DNA of 64,000 nucleotides from Lethocerus indicus (Eukaryota; Arthropoda; Insecta; Hemiptera; Belostomatidae). The notes below the pieces were generated by a model that ran no database searches, was not told the DNA's origin, and saw only the letters and a list, made by a program, of their open reading frames with translations. Location: the NCBI GenBank assembly GCA_019843655.1, contig JACDQD010000002.1, forward strand, positions 19,553,154 through 19,617,153, given 5' to 3'. Position 1 is the stretch's first letter. Each line of letters opens with the position of its first letter. Made by a program: the position numbers and the translations under genes. Positions 12,131 to 24,287 of this stretch are shown here, in pieces.

Positions 12131-15100
12131 TAAAAACGAGGTATGAGAAACAATCGGAGACGGTTCCGTTAAACGACGGCCTGAACTGCCCGTCTGAGCT
12201 TTCGGACCCCGGTGTTCATTCCATCAATTCATCAGTACATTCACGCGTATATACAGATATTTCTTTACTTTTAAGCAGAATTAATTCGTAGAGTTTACTT
12301 AACAATTTATAATTCGTCCTTCTGATAAACACAATCGATGAAAGAAAATTGGAAAAAGGCTTGTCTAATTCATGAATAGTATAATTCCATCTATGAACAA
12401 TGAACAATACAAGAATTTACAGCGAAAAATACTCCCTGAAAACCAATAGTAGATAAATAGAAACCGTTTAGATAGTTACTTAAGCTGTATGCTTGCTAGA
12501 CAATTGTTCGCAAACATTTTTTTCACACTCTGTTCGAAAGACATTTCTACGACGAGTCCTGCCGTGAAGAGGGAGAGAAGATTAAACCAGAAAATTGTAG
12601 CACAACACCAAATCAGCGAACGGAGACAGACCAACGCAAGAATAAGAAAAAGTTTCTAAAAACATTTGAGCATTATATATTTAGGCGTCGTGGGGATATG
12701 TGGGTCTCCCAATCCATTAGTATACGAAGGTGCACGTGCGAAAACAAATTTGCCTTGAAAAAATTCAGTTCTGTTGATCTAACGAATTAGGTCAGTAACG
12801 TCAGTAATACCACACACACGCGCATTTCGTTAAATCGTATATAGGCTCTTCTGAATTTATTTTGCAATAATTGGGGTAGTAAAAAGGAGAGAATCTATAG
12901 CTCGAACCCCCTCGTTCTGACTGAATCGGTCATTCTACCATCGACATGGTTTAAATTTAATATGTATAAAACACGGGCGCTCCGTATTACTGAGTTCTCT
13001 CCTGCAGCGAGTATTTTCCGGATAGTTTTTCCCTTTTTTCCCCCATTTTCTTCGACGAGGGCAGCGGGGACAATTTGGCCGTGGCAGATATCGGTGGCTG
13101 ACACAGATATCCCGGCACTGTAACTCGGCCCCCGTCCGCGTTACACAAATCCACCGTCCCCCTCAAATCGCGTGTTATGTAATAAGCGCGTCACAGCGGA
13201 GCGTCATCCCCCGCCCGCGTAAATTTGTCGCCACGTCGAAATATACACTCACGTTGATATAAACAGAACCCCTTTCGAAAAAGGTTCTAATTAAATGTGG
13301 TTAAAAGCGTCAACCCTGCCTTTCATAATTGCGGACAACGTTTATAGGATAAAAATATTTGTTGAAATTGCATAACCTATTTTAACGTAGTATTAAATAT
13401 TTATAAATATATAAACCAACGATACAACCAAAATATATCAGCAGGCGAAAAATAATAAAAAAGAAACTCTTCAACTATTATTCAATGACTTGTTAAGTAT
13501 CGTTTCAGAATGGAGTAGTTGTATGCGGAGTCCTTTTCGCCAATGACGTACCACCACCACCACGAATTTTGCATACTGCCGATAAGGTCTCTCTGTTAAT
13601 TGAGCGCGTTCCAAAGTACTGATCGATCAATCTTTCAAAAAAGCTAATATCACGATCGTTCGTTGAGTGGGCGAAAATACGATATACTTCGATGGGCTGA
13701 AACCGCGAAACGGTAACGACGCAGCGAACGACTGGAGCCAGAGATTGTTAACTCGAATATCTTCGAGTAAATAGAAAAAGAGTGTCAATTTTTCCGGAGC
13801 CAATGTCACTGGTGCGTTGATACTTGGTTCAACAGGTCTTAGAAAGCATTATTTCCCAAGTTAGAGCAGTGAATAATCGAATACGACTATGGAAATAAAT
13901 AATGTGCAAAAAATTGCTCTCTAATAATTGAAAGGATACAATTATCAAGTACACAATGAGCATAATAAAATCGAAAATATGTATTTATTTACTTAACACT
14001 TTGTCGGCTTGAGCCGCACCCAAGCGAAGACTAGAAACATTTTTACAGGTGTTTTTGAAGAATAATTTTGAATTATGTAAGAATAACATGGGCTAAACAA
14101 ACATGAATCGACCCTTTTATCAATTACTAGATAAGCTAATTAAATCTATGTTGCAGTCAAGCGTGACTAGTAAATTAAGTGCTGAATGAAACTCGCGGAG
14201 GTGGTTCACACACACCCCAGTTCTCCTGTGAAGAGCTCCGCCAAGGGACTGAGTAAAGTATCGACAAGTCTTGCTTAATTGGGCACGTCGAACTTTACCT
14301 TTCGCAGAAGGGATTACACCCATATTACAGAGAGGTTTAAACATCACTTGACCCTTCGATGAGGTTCACAGAACCTGCTTCGACGGACTGAGTCATGATG
14401 ACTGAGAGAACTCTGCGCCTCTAAGTACCAACTAGAGGATAAAACGAGGTATAAATGAAGTAAGGACAATATATTTTCTGCAGGATGTAAATGCGTATCG
14501 CATTTAAAGTTGACTCTGAAGAGTTGTAACAGGCTAATCTGAACTCTAAGCCGACCTATACAGAAACGAAGGATTATTATCTAAAAATAAGTCCGTTTGT
14601 AGCGCATGACAATTTTCTATTCCATATTAATATAAAATATTACTATAAGGGCCGAGATACTGGAATAATGAGCGAGCGAATTTCATTTGAAAATCCTGGA
14701 GACGACGACCGAATCTGGAACTAGGCATATTTGCCTTAGGGCGTATTTTCGTCCTCACTTTTGAGTGACTCAGAAAGGCATAACTCTCGGTCGTTCACAA
14801 TCGAATTCTTTTCACGTTCCCTTGTCTTCATGGTATCTCGCTATTCCTTGGATTCCATCCCAACCCTTTTTCAGCAGTCGGGTAAAAAAACTACCATCTG
14901 ACTTTTGTCAAAAATTTTCAGCATGATTACATTCTGGCACTTGGCACGATTTTAAGCATCTAAAATCAAATCAAATATCAAATCTTTTTCATATTTTTTA
15001 TCGGTATTTATTTATCTAAATACAATAAACTCTGAATATTAGATGTAATAACCATCATTACCAGTTAGTTGTAAAGGTTACGATGGTACTTTTTCTTCTA

Positions 15101-16886
15101 TTTTTGTATCGTCCATATCTGTTTGATTCACCGCATTAGATGATATTTTTATAAATCGTTTTCAGAGCTTCTGTTGCACTTATTACAAAATTCATCGCTA
15201 ACATATAATGTTTCAAGTGAAGCAGTATCGTCGGTTAACTTAGATATAAATTGCCGGAAATTCATTTCATTCATTTAACAGGTTTCGATTCTAGTCTTAG
15301 CTGTTCTCAGAAATTGGAAGGGAAGTGATTAAACGATCAATGAAGTTTGTTTAGCCCGGGTGTTATTAGGGAGGTTTCAGGCGAGGACTAACGTAGAATG
15401 ACAGATTGAAAACAGAATCGTTTCACGCCCGGTTTGGCGCGAAGGGACAGGACATACCTAAAAAGACATCCGGTCAATATCGGGGGGCCGCTTAATTGAC
15501 AAGGCCGTTTAACCCAACGCTCATTTACAAATAATCGGCCCTTCGTGTTTTTCTAGACACCAAAGATGTTATTTGTCACTAAGTCGAAGTGGCCATTCAT
15601 TGATGTTTACTGAAATTGATCGAGTTTAAGTTTGGTAGTTCCTGTACATGAAGTTAACCTGGAATTATAAAGTAGAACCGTAAAAGATTTTGTTTTCAGT
15701 GCTCCTTTCTGCTTCTTTTAGCTTTCAGATCGGTTTTGGTTTCACAAGGTAGTCTGTAATATTCGGTCGATGTCATATTGTGCATTACTAAGAATTAAGT
15801 AACGCTGTTGTAACCGCTATAAAACCTAACGTTATATTTGAAATAATAATGAATGATGTCACTGAAAATGTTGGAATGCAATACTAATAACCGTAATATA
15901 CTTGGTGGCAACCGATAGAAAATATTGAAATCGTAAAGTTCCTACTAAAACAGTATATTATGGTGAGATCGCCTAGATTATTTTGTTTTAGTGCCTATTT
16001 TTGAGAATAGATTTAATGCGAGTGTTTAAAAAATATAACCGAGGTTTTCCGAGCCATAAAACTTTCGAAGCGATACGGCAATAATTCTTAAGTTTCTATC
16101 AATGTCCCGGTCACTTAATTTCGCTACGACCTAGAAAATTATTGATAAATACTAACCCTTTGAAGTCCAGTAGTTAATAGTCTATTTGACCTTTGCCAGC
16201 TTGTCGATTAGTCCCAAGGTGTGACATACACGGCGAAGTAGGTTTATATCTAACAGTTGCTAGCATAACGGGGTGAACTCACGTATTTTTGGATGTTTCC
16301 ACTCTGGAGACTCGGCCAATATAAATATCATGGAAGGACAAAGTCATTTCGTACAGCATTTCGTCTCCTAACTCAATTAGAAAAAAATATCGGTTGCCCT
16401 TGAATAATGAACATATGGTTTTATTGAATAACGAACGACGTTGTATACAAACTGACCTTAATATCCTGCACGTAACATTCAATAACAATGCCGTGAACAA
16501 ATTATTAAACCGATCTATTTTTTATATGAATACCTATATATATTATTGCGTCAGAATCGTTTCAGAATTAGAGTCGTTATAAAGCTCGAATGATTTGGAA
16601 ACATTTAGAATTCCATAGAGTGTGAAATCTGTGACAAAATTATCTACTGCTTTGATCGACTTTGCTTCAACCACGTGGCGGAACGGGGATAGGGAAACGA
16701 CGATTAGCGGGGAAAACCCAACGGCAAGATTGAGCCGACGTTGAAGAGGAAATAAAATAATATTTTAATTAATTAACACATAATTTGTATTTAATTTTTA
16801 AGAGCCAGTCGCCAGGCAGTACGAGATAAAAACGTTCACTGATGCTAACCAGGCGAGAGAATGGATTAAAAGAAAAAAGCCACACT

Positions 16887-16898
16887 GCCCAGTTTCAA
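16887..16898 (+). repeat. GCCCAGTTTCAA word, copy 3
   Basis: Twelve of twelve bases identical to the core of copy 1. Confidence 0.45.
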
Positions 16899-17217
16899 TC
16901 TCTGCAGCCATTTTAATCTAATACTACTTGTAATCGGCAACATTGTTCTCTAAACATGCCCTTTTATTGAAACTCGCCCTTTCGTAAAAAACACAGTAAA
17001 ATGTTAAACAATGGCCTTTAAAAAAGCTGTGTCCAATAGAAACAATCTAGCATGGTAGAATCGCGATTCCGCCGTCAGAATTAAAAACAATGTAAAACTA
17101 AAACATCAACAAAAGCATCAGAGAATAATTACGCGGTGAAAAGGGGTGAATAGAGCAGTCGGTTTGAAAACCACGCGGCGGAGAATAAGGGTCGGCCGAA
17201 ACCGGGATTCGGGTGGG

Positions 17218-17229
17218 TGGCCCAGTTTC
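17218..17229 (+). repeat. TGGCCCAGTTTC word, copy 4
   Basis: Identical to the first twelve bases of copy 1, inside a GC-raised block. Confidence 0.5.
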
Positions 17230-17619
17230 TGACAAAAACCCAGATGTTCTTCGTCCTAAAAATATTAATTATATTTTAATGGGTCTGATGGGGCCACAGC
17301 TTGTTAAATAAAATCCAGCGTTGTCCGTCCTGGCTTGCGAGCTGTTCACAGGATACGAAATTTCAAAACCGAAACTTTTAATTTGAAATAACCTAGATGT
17401 TCTGATCCCTGCTCGAATGTTGTCTCTCTGGAACGATTTTCATTTAATTTATTTTTCGTATTTCCTTAACAGACAAGTCTAAGGAAATTTACTTTTGATT
17501 CGTTACTCTTCTGATTTTGAAACTGGCAAGTTACTTTTTAAAAGACCGAACAAGAAGATATCGATAATGGAGCCATCAGTTGTACACGTTTTGTGCAATG
17601 AAGTGAAATTTTTCTTCCG

Positions 17620-17640
17620 CCGGTTAAATATTAACCGGTT
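17620..17640. promoter_or_regulatory. Palindrome with a Grainyhead-like site
   Basis: CCGGTTAA-ATA-TTAACCGG is a perfect inverted repeat that ends in AACCGGTT (17633-17640), matching the Grainyhead consensus. Single-site evidence only. Confidence 0.25.
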
Positions 17641-18309
17641 AATTAATTATCGGTAAACTGGTAATTTTTGACATATAAATTTTCCATTCAAAAATAAAAA
17701 ATTGTAACCTACTATTAATCTTAGAAATCCGAGGCCCGTAGTTTTTCCTAAGGGCCAGGTGGAAAGAGTTAAGATGTATGGGCCGAATGCGTGAGGTGGC
17801 ATATCGACTGAGGAGGGAGAGAAGCGGAAATTTCCACTCATGTTATATGGAAAGTTACCCCAGACTCCTGTCATATCCCCGGCCCCCCAACACCAGTCAT
17901 GTTTACTAAGTGAATTTTATTTATTGTGGACCGAACACGAAAATGAGTTGGGGGCGACGAACGCGGATAACACTTTAGTCGCTAACGGATGGCCGGCACA
18001 TTGTACATCATTTCCAAAATACAACGGTATCTATAAATATATGTTTACGTATTTCTCCGCAGGTCCGCCTTATTTCTGAACTACATTGGGTTTAATTTGA
18101 AAACTCTTTGACTTTGATTTACGCCTTTTCAATGAGGATTATGACAGTCAACAAAAAAAGAAATATTATCTTATCAACAAATTTAAGTATAGTATTGGAC
18201 ATGAACACTACAATACACTTTTGAGGACTGTTTGGATCCGTATCCAATCAGAAATCTTTCCCATAAAATCCTCGTTCTGTAAAAGCACGTTTCGGTAAGG
18301 TTGATCCAT

Positions 18310-18560
18310 TCTGAAATACAAAACTAGGGCGGGAAAGCCGGTGGTAATTAATTGGCCCTAGGGAGCCCAATACCTGGAAGCGGGGGGCCTTCCAAGAAGT
18401 GGCGACTATCAATTATAGCTGCGCTATCGTGGCCACCGCCCCCCAAGATAACATCCCACCCAGACACGCCGGGTTATTAAAAATCCGGATTATGGATCGT
18501 TAACGAGAAAACAAAACCCGCAGTTATTAGTTAACGCGGCGACAACAATTGACGTCATCA
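18310..18560. other. GC-raised unique block
   Basis: GC-rich sequence with intact CpGs (GGCGGGAAAGCCGGTGG, CACCGCCCCCC, ACGCCGGG). Coding signal absent. Candidate enhancer. Confidence 0.25.
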
Positions 18561-19499
18561 CCCAAACTACGAGTTCTACAATATTTATTATTTAATTGAT
18601 TCCTGCCCGAGCTTTCCGGAATGCGTGACTCCGATCAGTATAAGCACATATATAATCATTTGCAGGCAGAGATACCGAAAGAAATGTAAATGTATAATGC
18701 GTTTTGAAAGGGCATGTTTTAGTAACAATAATACATAAACCTATTAAATATATATTTAACGACATTTATAAGATGCTTGAAATCGTGACGTTCAACAACA
18801 AGAAAAAATTAAATAACTGATAACTTGGAATTCCTACCTTATCAAGCGTAGTGTCCCACCATGTAATTGTGCGTACCCGGACTGCACCTGTAAAAAATAT
18901 AAAAATATTTTTTTTAGATCATTGGCAATTGATGCGCCGGAAAGTATATTCTGATTACCAAGTCCATTGCAGTAAGGTTCATTTGTGCGGGTCTGCATTG
19001 CCGTCATTGGATTCCAACCCTAATAATTCAGCGCGGGCCGGGGCCAAACAAAAGCAGGATCTGTGTAGAAAACCACGACGTTGAAGAGAATCAAATCTAC
19101 ATTCTTCGCGATCCCCGCTATTATTGATCGCCGATCCCATTTAATCGTTCGGAATGTGTTGGGCTCATTCTCTTCCGTCTTAGACTACTCTCTGCCGATT
19201 ATAGGATCCGGTCTAGACCCGCGTCAAAGACACGGGAGAATTGTAATATTCTTATGAGGCACGGGATGCGAAACGTTTACGTAACCACCAGTCACACAAC
19301 GGTATTCCAAACCCTCGCAGACCAAACCACGCGTATTCCAATTGATATATTTTTTAATTTGAAGCAGCAAATTTTAGACTGGCTTTTTCTACATGATGCG
19401 CTGCCGGTTTAGCCGCGTTAGCGATTTGATCAAAGTTATTTATAGGTATATGGTAATGTTCACTGAGAGTAAAAGGAAACAATTCATCGTCATGCCAGA

Positions 19500-19800
19500 G
19501 ACTATAATAAACCTTTTCACCGCTGGGGGTCGCGGTACAAGCGGAAGGGGAAAGCGGGGGGAAATCATCATATCGGCCGAAATATGGATGGCGGGATCAA
19601 TTTCTCCAATTCGCCGCCTCTGAATTTTCGAAATAGCAGAACCGGTGCGAAGGGGAGACGCGTGACAGTGGTGGGACACGTGCGGCCCTGAACGGTGTGA
19701 GTGCGTGTCCGCAGCCCCGAGACCGGCCGGATACCGCCTCATGGACCACGGGCGAATTAACCCGGCTATTTAAACGGGGTGGGGATGACGCAGGTCGCCG
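19500..19800. other. GC-raised unique block
   Basis: Purine-rich GC patch (GGAAGGGGAAAGCGGGGGGA) followed by CpG-dense sequence. Overlapping 76- and 100-codon frames on opposite strands look incidental. Confidence 0.25.
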
Positions 19801-19894
19801 CTAGGGGTTTATTTATAGGGGAAAATAACACCCCTGGCTGGAAGGATTCGGTTGATTGTCAAGATTTAGACTATTTAGGGTTATTAGACTCTGC

Positions 19895-19906
19895 AGCTAA
19901 TTAGCT
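19895..19906. promoter_or_regulatory. Palindromic homeodomain-type site
   Basis: AGCTAATTAGCT is a perfect 12-bp palindrome centred on TAATTA, with TTTATGACC following closely. The arrangement fits homeodomain protein binding but is not proof of it. Confidence 0.2.
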
Positions 19907-22900
19907 AATTTATGACCTTTTATTAGCTCAAATATAGGATACACGGCCGGTCAAAATAAACACAACTCCAGCCTCTAATACATCCAGCCGTGTGGTCTAA
20001 TAAAATAATATAAAATCTTGCGACGGACCTATGACGACTGATTGAAGGCAAAAACGAAAATGTAAATGTCACGAAAAACCGGGGCGTTGGTCACGCAAAG
20101 CCAGCGGCAGACCTCAAAATATCACGTCTTCTGGGAATCGCTCCTAATTACCTGCATTTCTTGATTCCATATTCCCGGTAAGATCTTGTGTCGGCTGGCA
20201 GTGTAAGGAGATGAAAGAACGCTTCTGTATCGAATCGTTTAGCGCAGGAATCTCCCACTACGAATTTTTAGACTGACGCCTACACCAAAAGTATTAAATA
20301 ATCGTTCTTCTGAACTCCGTTTCCATGTAACATGATCTCATTACTCTGCATATAATGAAGGAGATTAAAACTGCCGGATCTCCACTAATTCAAAACTGTG
20401 ACCACTGTTTCTTTCATGAAAACAATTAATTTAATATACAATATTTTTGCGACATTATAACGGGCTTCTGCTAAGATAAGTTCAATATGTAGTTCTCTCT
20501 CTAACAAACTCTAATTACTTTCTTATCGACTATCTAAAAGGCAATATAAAATTATATTTGCTCATTATTAAAGAGTTTCAGTCTTCTCAGATTACAGGGT
20601 TAGTGTTTGACATATTCATATGACATATTCTTACAAGAAACGAAAGAAAAGTAAGTGCGCTTACTTCTGCTCACAGATATTAGCTTCTTTCGCACTCGGA
20701 AAATTTTGCTTATTAAAATAACAAAACGGCCATTGGATCATAGCCAGCGATGTGAGACTTAAAAAGTGTTGAAATCTTATACATTTGTTCATTAAGGGGA
20801 TAATTAGGGTAGGGGGCCATCTCCCTGAAGATTGAAGAAAACAAAAAGCGGTGAATTAAAAGTTGGCACTGCTTCGGACTTCATTAAGGGACGTGTTGTT
20901 TTCACCCCATTTCCCCACCGTCCCAGAATCGAAACTGAACTTTCTGAAATAACCCTTAATTTTAACCTAATTTATCAATTAGGTAACCCGATTGTCTATC
21001 GTTTAGACTATCAATATTTTAGCATTTAAGTATCTGTAAGTACATTTCTCTATATAATTTATTATGTTGGTTATTATTGTTTACCTACGATCGTGATATA
21101 ATGGACACATATCAATAGGCAAATTTATTGAAATGATAAATGACTCAACACCGACTAAATAGAAGGGAATAAATGCAGAAATACACGAAATTACTAATAC
21201 TACCATCGCTCGGCAGAGAGAAAAGCGATGGATTACTGACCTATAAAAGAATACGTCAATGAGACACGGGGGAAGAATTTTCAAACAGCTAAAATAACCC
21301 CGTCTACTGATCAGCACTAGCGCCTGACGTTCGTTTCTTTGAAATGAGCGACGCGTAAGGGCTGAATTGAATTCCTTAACACTTCCGCTGTTAAAAATAA
21401 AAGGAGGAAAATAAACAGGTCGTGTCGGGTTTATCCATCGACGTCCAGTATCTAATTTAAACAAATTGGAACATTAAGAAAAAGCTCACGATATATAAAT
21501 AACCTGCGTTCCAGTCCTTTTAGCGTTAAAAGCCGTTGCAAAAACAACGGTAGACTGTGAATCTAATTACGGTACAACGGATGTTGTTACGAATAAAATA
21601 AAATAAAATTACTTCCTGGTTACAGATATAGAAAGATGTACCGTTTTACGGTAGTCATATTAATCAAGCTCTGGTATGAAAAGGATATTTGGATTTTTCA
21701 CATTGAATTGGTTTGCAGATAAATCATTGGCGGTGTAGGGGCTAATTGTCGCTTCTTCGCTGAAACTTATTCATGTCTACATCCCAACGAATACTGCCCG
21801 TAAATAAAGAGGTTTCGTCGGCCCTTTCAACTTCTCGGAATTCGTTTTTTGTACACTGACTGTGGTAAAATGGTCGATTTATTATTTTTAATGACGGGTG
21901 TATAGATAGGGCGAAGCCCGACTACTGCGGGGACGTTATAATTGGGAGGGTTTCCCAACAGCGAGACAGAAACGGGAGAGGAGCAAGCTTTTATTTGTGT
22001 TATGCGAGAGAGCCGGAGAGAGGGAAAAGGAAAGATGAAGATAACTGATAGATTGAGAATAATGGGTTGTTCTCTTTTGAACAGGAATCCTAAGAATGTC
22101 TGTCAGTGTCGCGTGGTAGATGTCCCTGTCGAATCAAGCCCCCTTCTAACAAAGTGATTAAGACGTTTTAAACACTGTTAAGTCGGCCGGGTCCCGCTTC
22201 CATCTTTTTCTATTAATAAATCTTCGAATTCCATTCATTCGTCTCAACGCTCGGCATCAAGGACGCCCACCAAAATAAATAGCGCCGCCTCCACTCCTCT
22301 CGCTCACTCGCTCGCTCTCACCCACACCGGGCTTCCACGGTTCCTCGTGCAATAATCGAACATTACCATTAGCCATGGTATTCGTGCCTGGTATTCGTGT
22401 AGGGATGGGTCCACGACCCTAAATATTTGACTCCGAGCCAACCGCCCCCGATCATTAATGCACGGCCACTTAGGATACGCGAGGAATTCCGATATTTTTA
22501 ACGCGTATGCACCCCTCGGCTTCCTAATGGAAATAATTCGGTCCCGTTCTCGGCTTTTCTTATCCCAATCTTGTTGTCCAGTATTTGTGCAACGCATTCA
22601 TTCATGGTGCCGGCGGAAGGCCGACAGCGAAGGTGACATTTCTCTTACACTACCCAATAACTCACGGACTTACTACTCATTTATTTGATAAATTAGGAGA
22701 TGAGGATAGGTTCGAACGAGCCAAACATGTTTGCTGTATTTCCGATTATTATTTCATGAACTGTATGAAGATTTGTGGCGATTGATTCCACAAACTCTAT
22801 GCTTTTAAAAAACATTTTGTGAAATCTACACAGCAAATGAAATGAAATTGTGTCCCCCCTTTATAAGCGTTAATTCGCTTCGCGCCTTACAAACTCTGAG

Positions 22901-23219
22901 CTTAGTGCCAGTTGAGGCAGTTTTAGTAGTATTACAAAACTTAGAATGGGTAAAAGAAAGGAATTGGGTGGGGATAGAACCGAGTAAGCTTTGAAATAAA
23001 CTTGGAACTAGGACAGATAAGAGAGGAGTATTTTATTAGATGAATATTTTAGAAGTGAGTGTGTCAAAGCGACCTGTTAGTTTAACCCAAATACATATTT
23101 CAAATGATAGCAGACATCGCTCGAATTATTAAAAATATTTCTGTTGAAATGTTCCATTCATTCGCACACATATTTAACGTATACAAATTCGATGGGATCA
23201 ATATGGAAATAAATTCGTG

Positions 23220-23881
23220 AAAAAGGGGCTAATACTATCCGAAAAAACAATAGATGCAGTGAGTATCCCATTGCAGTGAATTGCTAAATTAATTAAAGAA
23301 TGAGGCTTGAATGAAACTTACTATCGAGTTCATAATACATTTCAGGGCTTTTAAAAAACCTTGTATAGACAAGGTTATTTACCTCGTATATAGATACGAG
23401 GTAAATAATTTTCGCGGAATAAAAGTGTTTCAATCGTATCTGAGCGATACGTATAGTTCAATTATGACTTAAAAAAGATGAATAACTAACTGTAAATTAA
23501 TAAGTTTTTAATGAGATCACAAGTAGCTAAAGAGTATTACTTCATGCTAAATACAAATAAATACAAAAATATGAGCGAAGGTTTCCGCGAAGGATCCCAC
23601 TCAGGTGGTTTCCAAGCACAGGAAAAATCTCAGAACGGCTCGGGGTCAACCCCTGCCAACCGATATTCTTCCCACATCACGTGATCTTACCGGAAGCCAG
23701 CCAGTGACAAAAAATATGTTTAGCACTGTCCGAAAAATTGTGAATATGTGAATTATTTTGGTTGGATCCATTTTAAAATTAAAGGAATAATAAGGAATAA
23801 AAAGGGGCTAATACTATTATAGAACGACATATGTATGTTGATGGTTAGTATCTGATGCGCCGTATTCCAGGCTAAATTAAT
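23220..23881 (+). repeat. Diverged direct repeat pair
   Basis: AAAAAGGGGCTAATACTAT occurs at 23220-23238 and 23799-23817. GCTAAATTAA follows each copy at a similar distance (about 63 and 72 bases on). This suggests a diverged duplication of about 75 bp. The hairpin cluster lies between the copies. Confidence 0.55.
23357..23451. repeat. Hairpin cluster with a perfect 15-bp stem
   Basis: 23357-23376: AACCTTG/CAAGGTT, loop TATAGA. 23375-23408: TTATTTACCTCGTAT/ATACGAGGTAAATAA, perfect 15 bp, four-base loop, extendable by G-U pairs. 23435-23451: CGTATC/GATACG. The first two share two bases. The 15-bp stem is well beyond chance in this window. Confidence 0.85.
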
Positions 23882-24232
23882 GGTTAGAATAATTTCTTCG
23901 TTTTTGTTCAACACATTAGCGATAAGGGATAAACAATCTCCATCTAAATACTTTTTAGACGGATATACATTTTTTTCGGTTTTAAAATAAATAAATGTAT
24001 TAAATTAAACGTCAACATTACGATATCCTTTGAAATATAACAATGGAGATAAGAATTGCTTTACGTTAACAATCCTTTTATACTTCCTCTACCTACATTT
24101 AATTGGGATCGGAATAACAGAATTACAACGCGTTACTAAATATAATCAGAGTAACGGGACCACCTTTCAAATAAAGTAAACTGGTTAAATCTTGATAAAG
24201 TAATAATAATAAAATAATACTCAATTATTTCT

Positions 24233-24287
24233 ATAAACGTAATTTCGTACGTTTATTTACTAATAGTAAAGCATGTGTAGCAATGCT
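24233..24287. repeat. Three abutting hairpins
   Basis: 24233-24256: ATAAACGTA/TACGTTTAT, perfect 9 bp. 24256-24270: TTTACT/AGTAAA. 24270-24287: AGCAT/ATGCT. Each begins on the last base of the one before. Confidence 0.65.

Larger units (their letters stand above)
7833..17139. other. Gene desert, second part
   Basis: No coding, RNA-gene or transposon signature that I can support. Contains GC-raised blocks at 9240-9540 and 11690-12130, one hairpin pair (10751-10815), a TAAATGCG-TAT-CGCATTTA stem (14488-14506) and the tandem word GTCAGTAAC/GTCAGTAAT (12791-12808). The rest is mixed AT-rich unique sequence. Confidence 0.5.
17140..23356. other. Gene desert, third part
   Basis: No gene recognised. 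GC-raised blocks at 17150-17350, 18310-18560 and 19500-19800. Contains the direct repeat TGACATATTC twice near 20,610 and a hairpin AAGTAAG/CTTACTT (20649-20666). Confidence 0.5.

Noticed and set aside
22700..22730. GGTTCGAACGAGCC resembling a tRNA B-box
   Set aside because: No matching A-box, acceptor stem or anticodon arm at the right distances.
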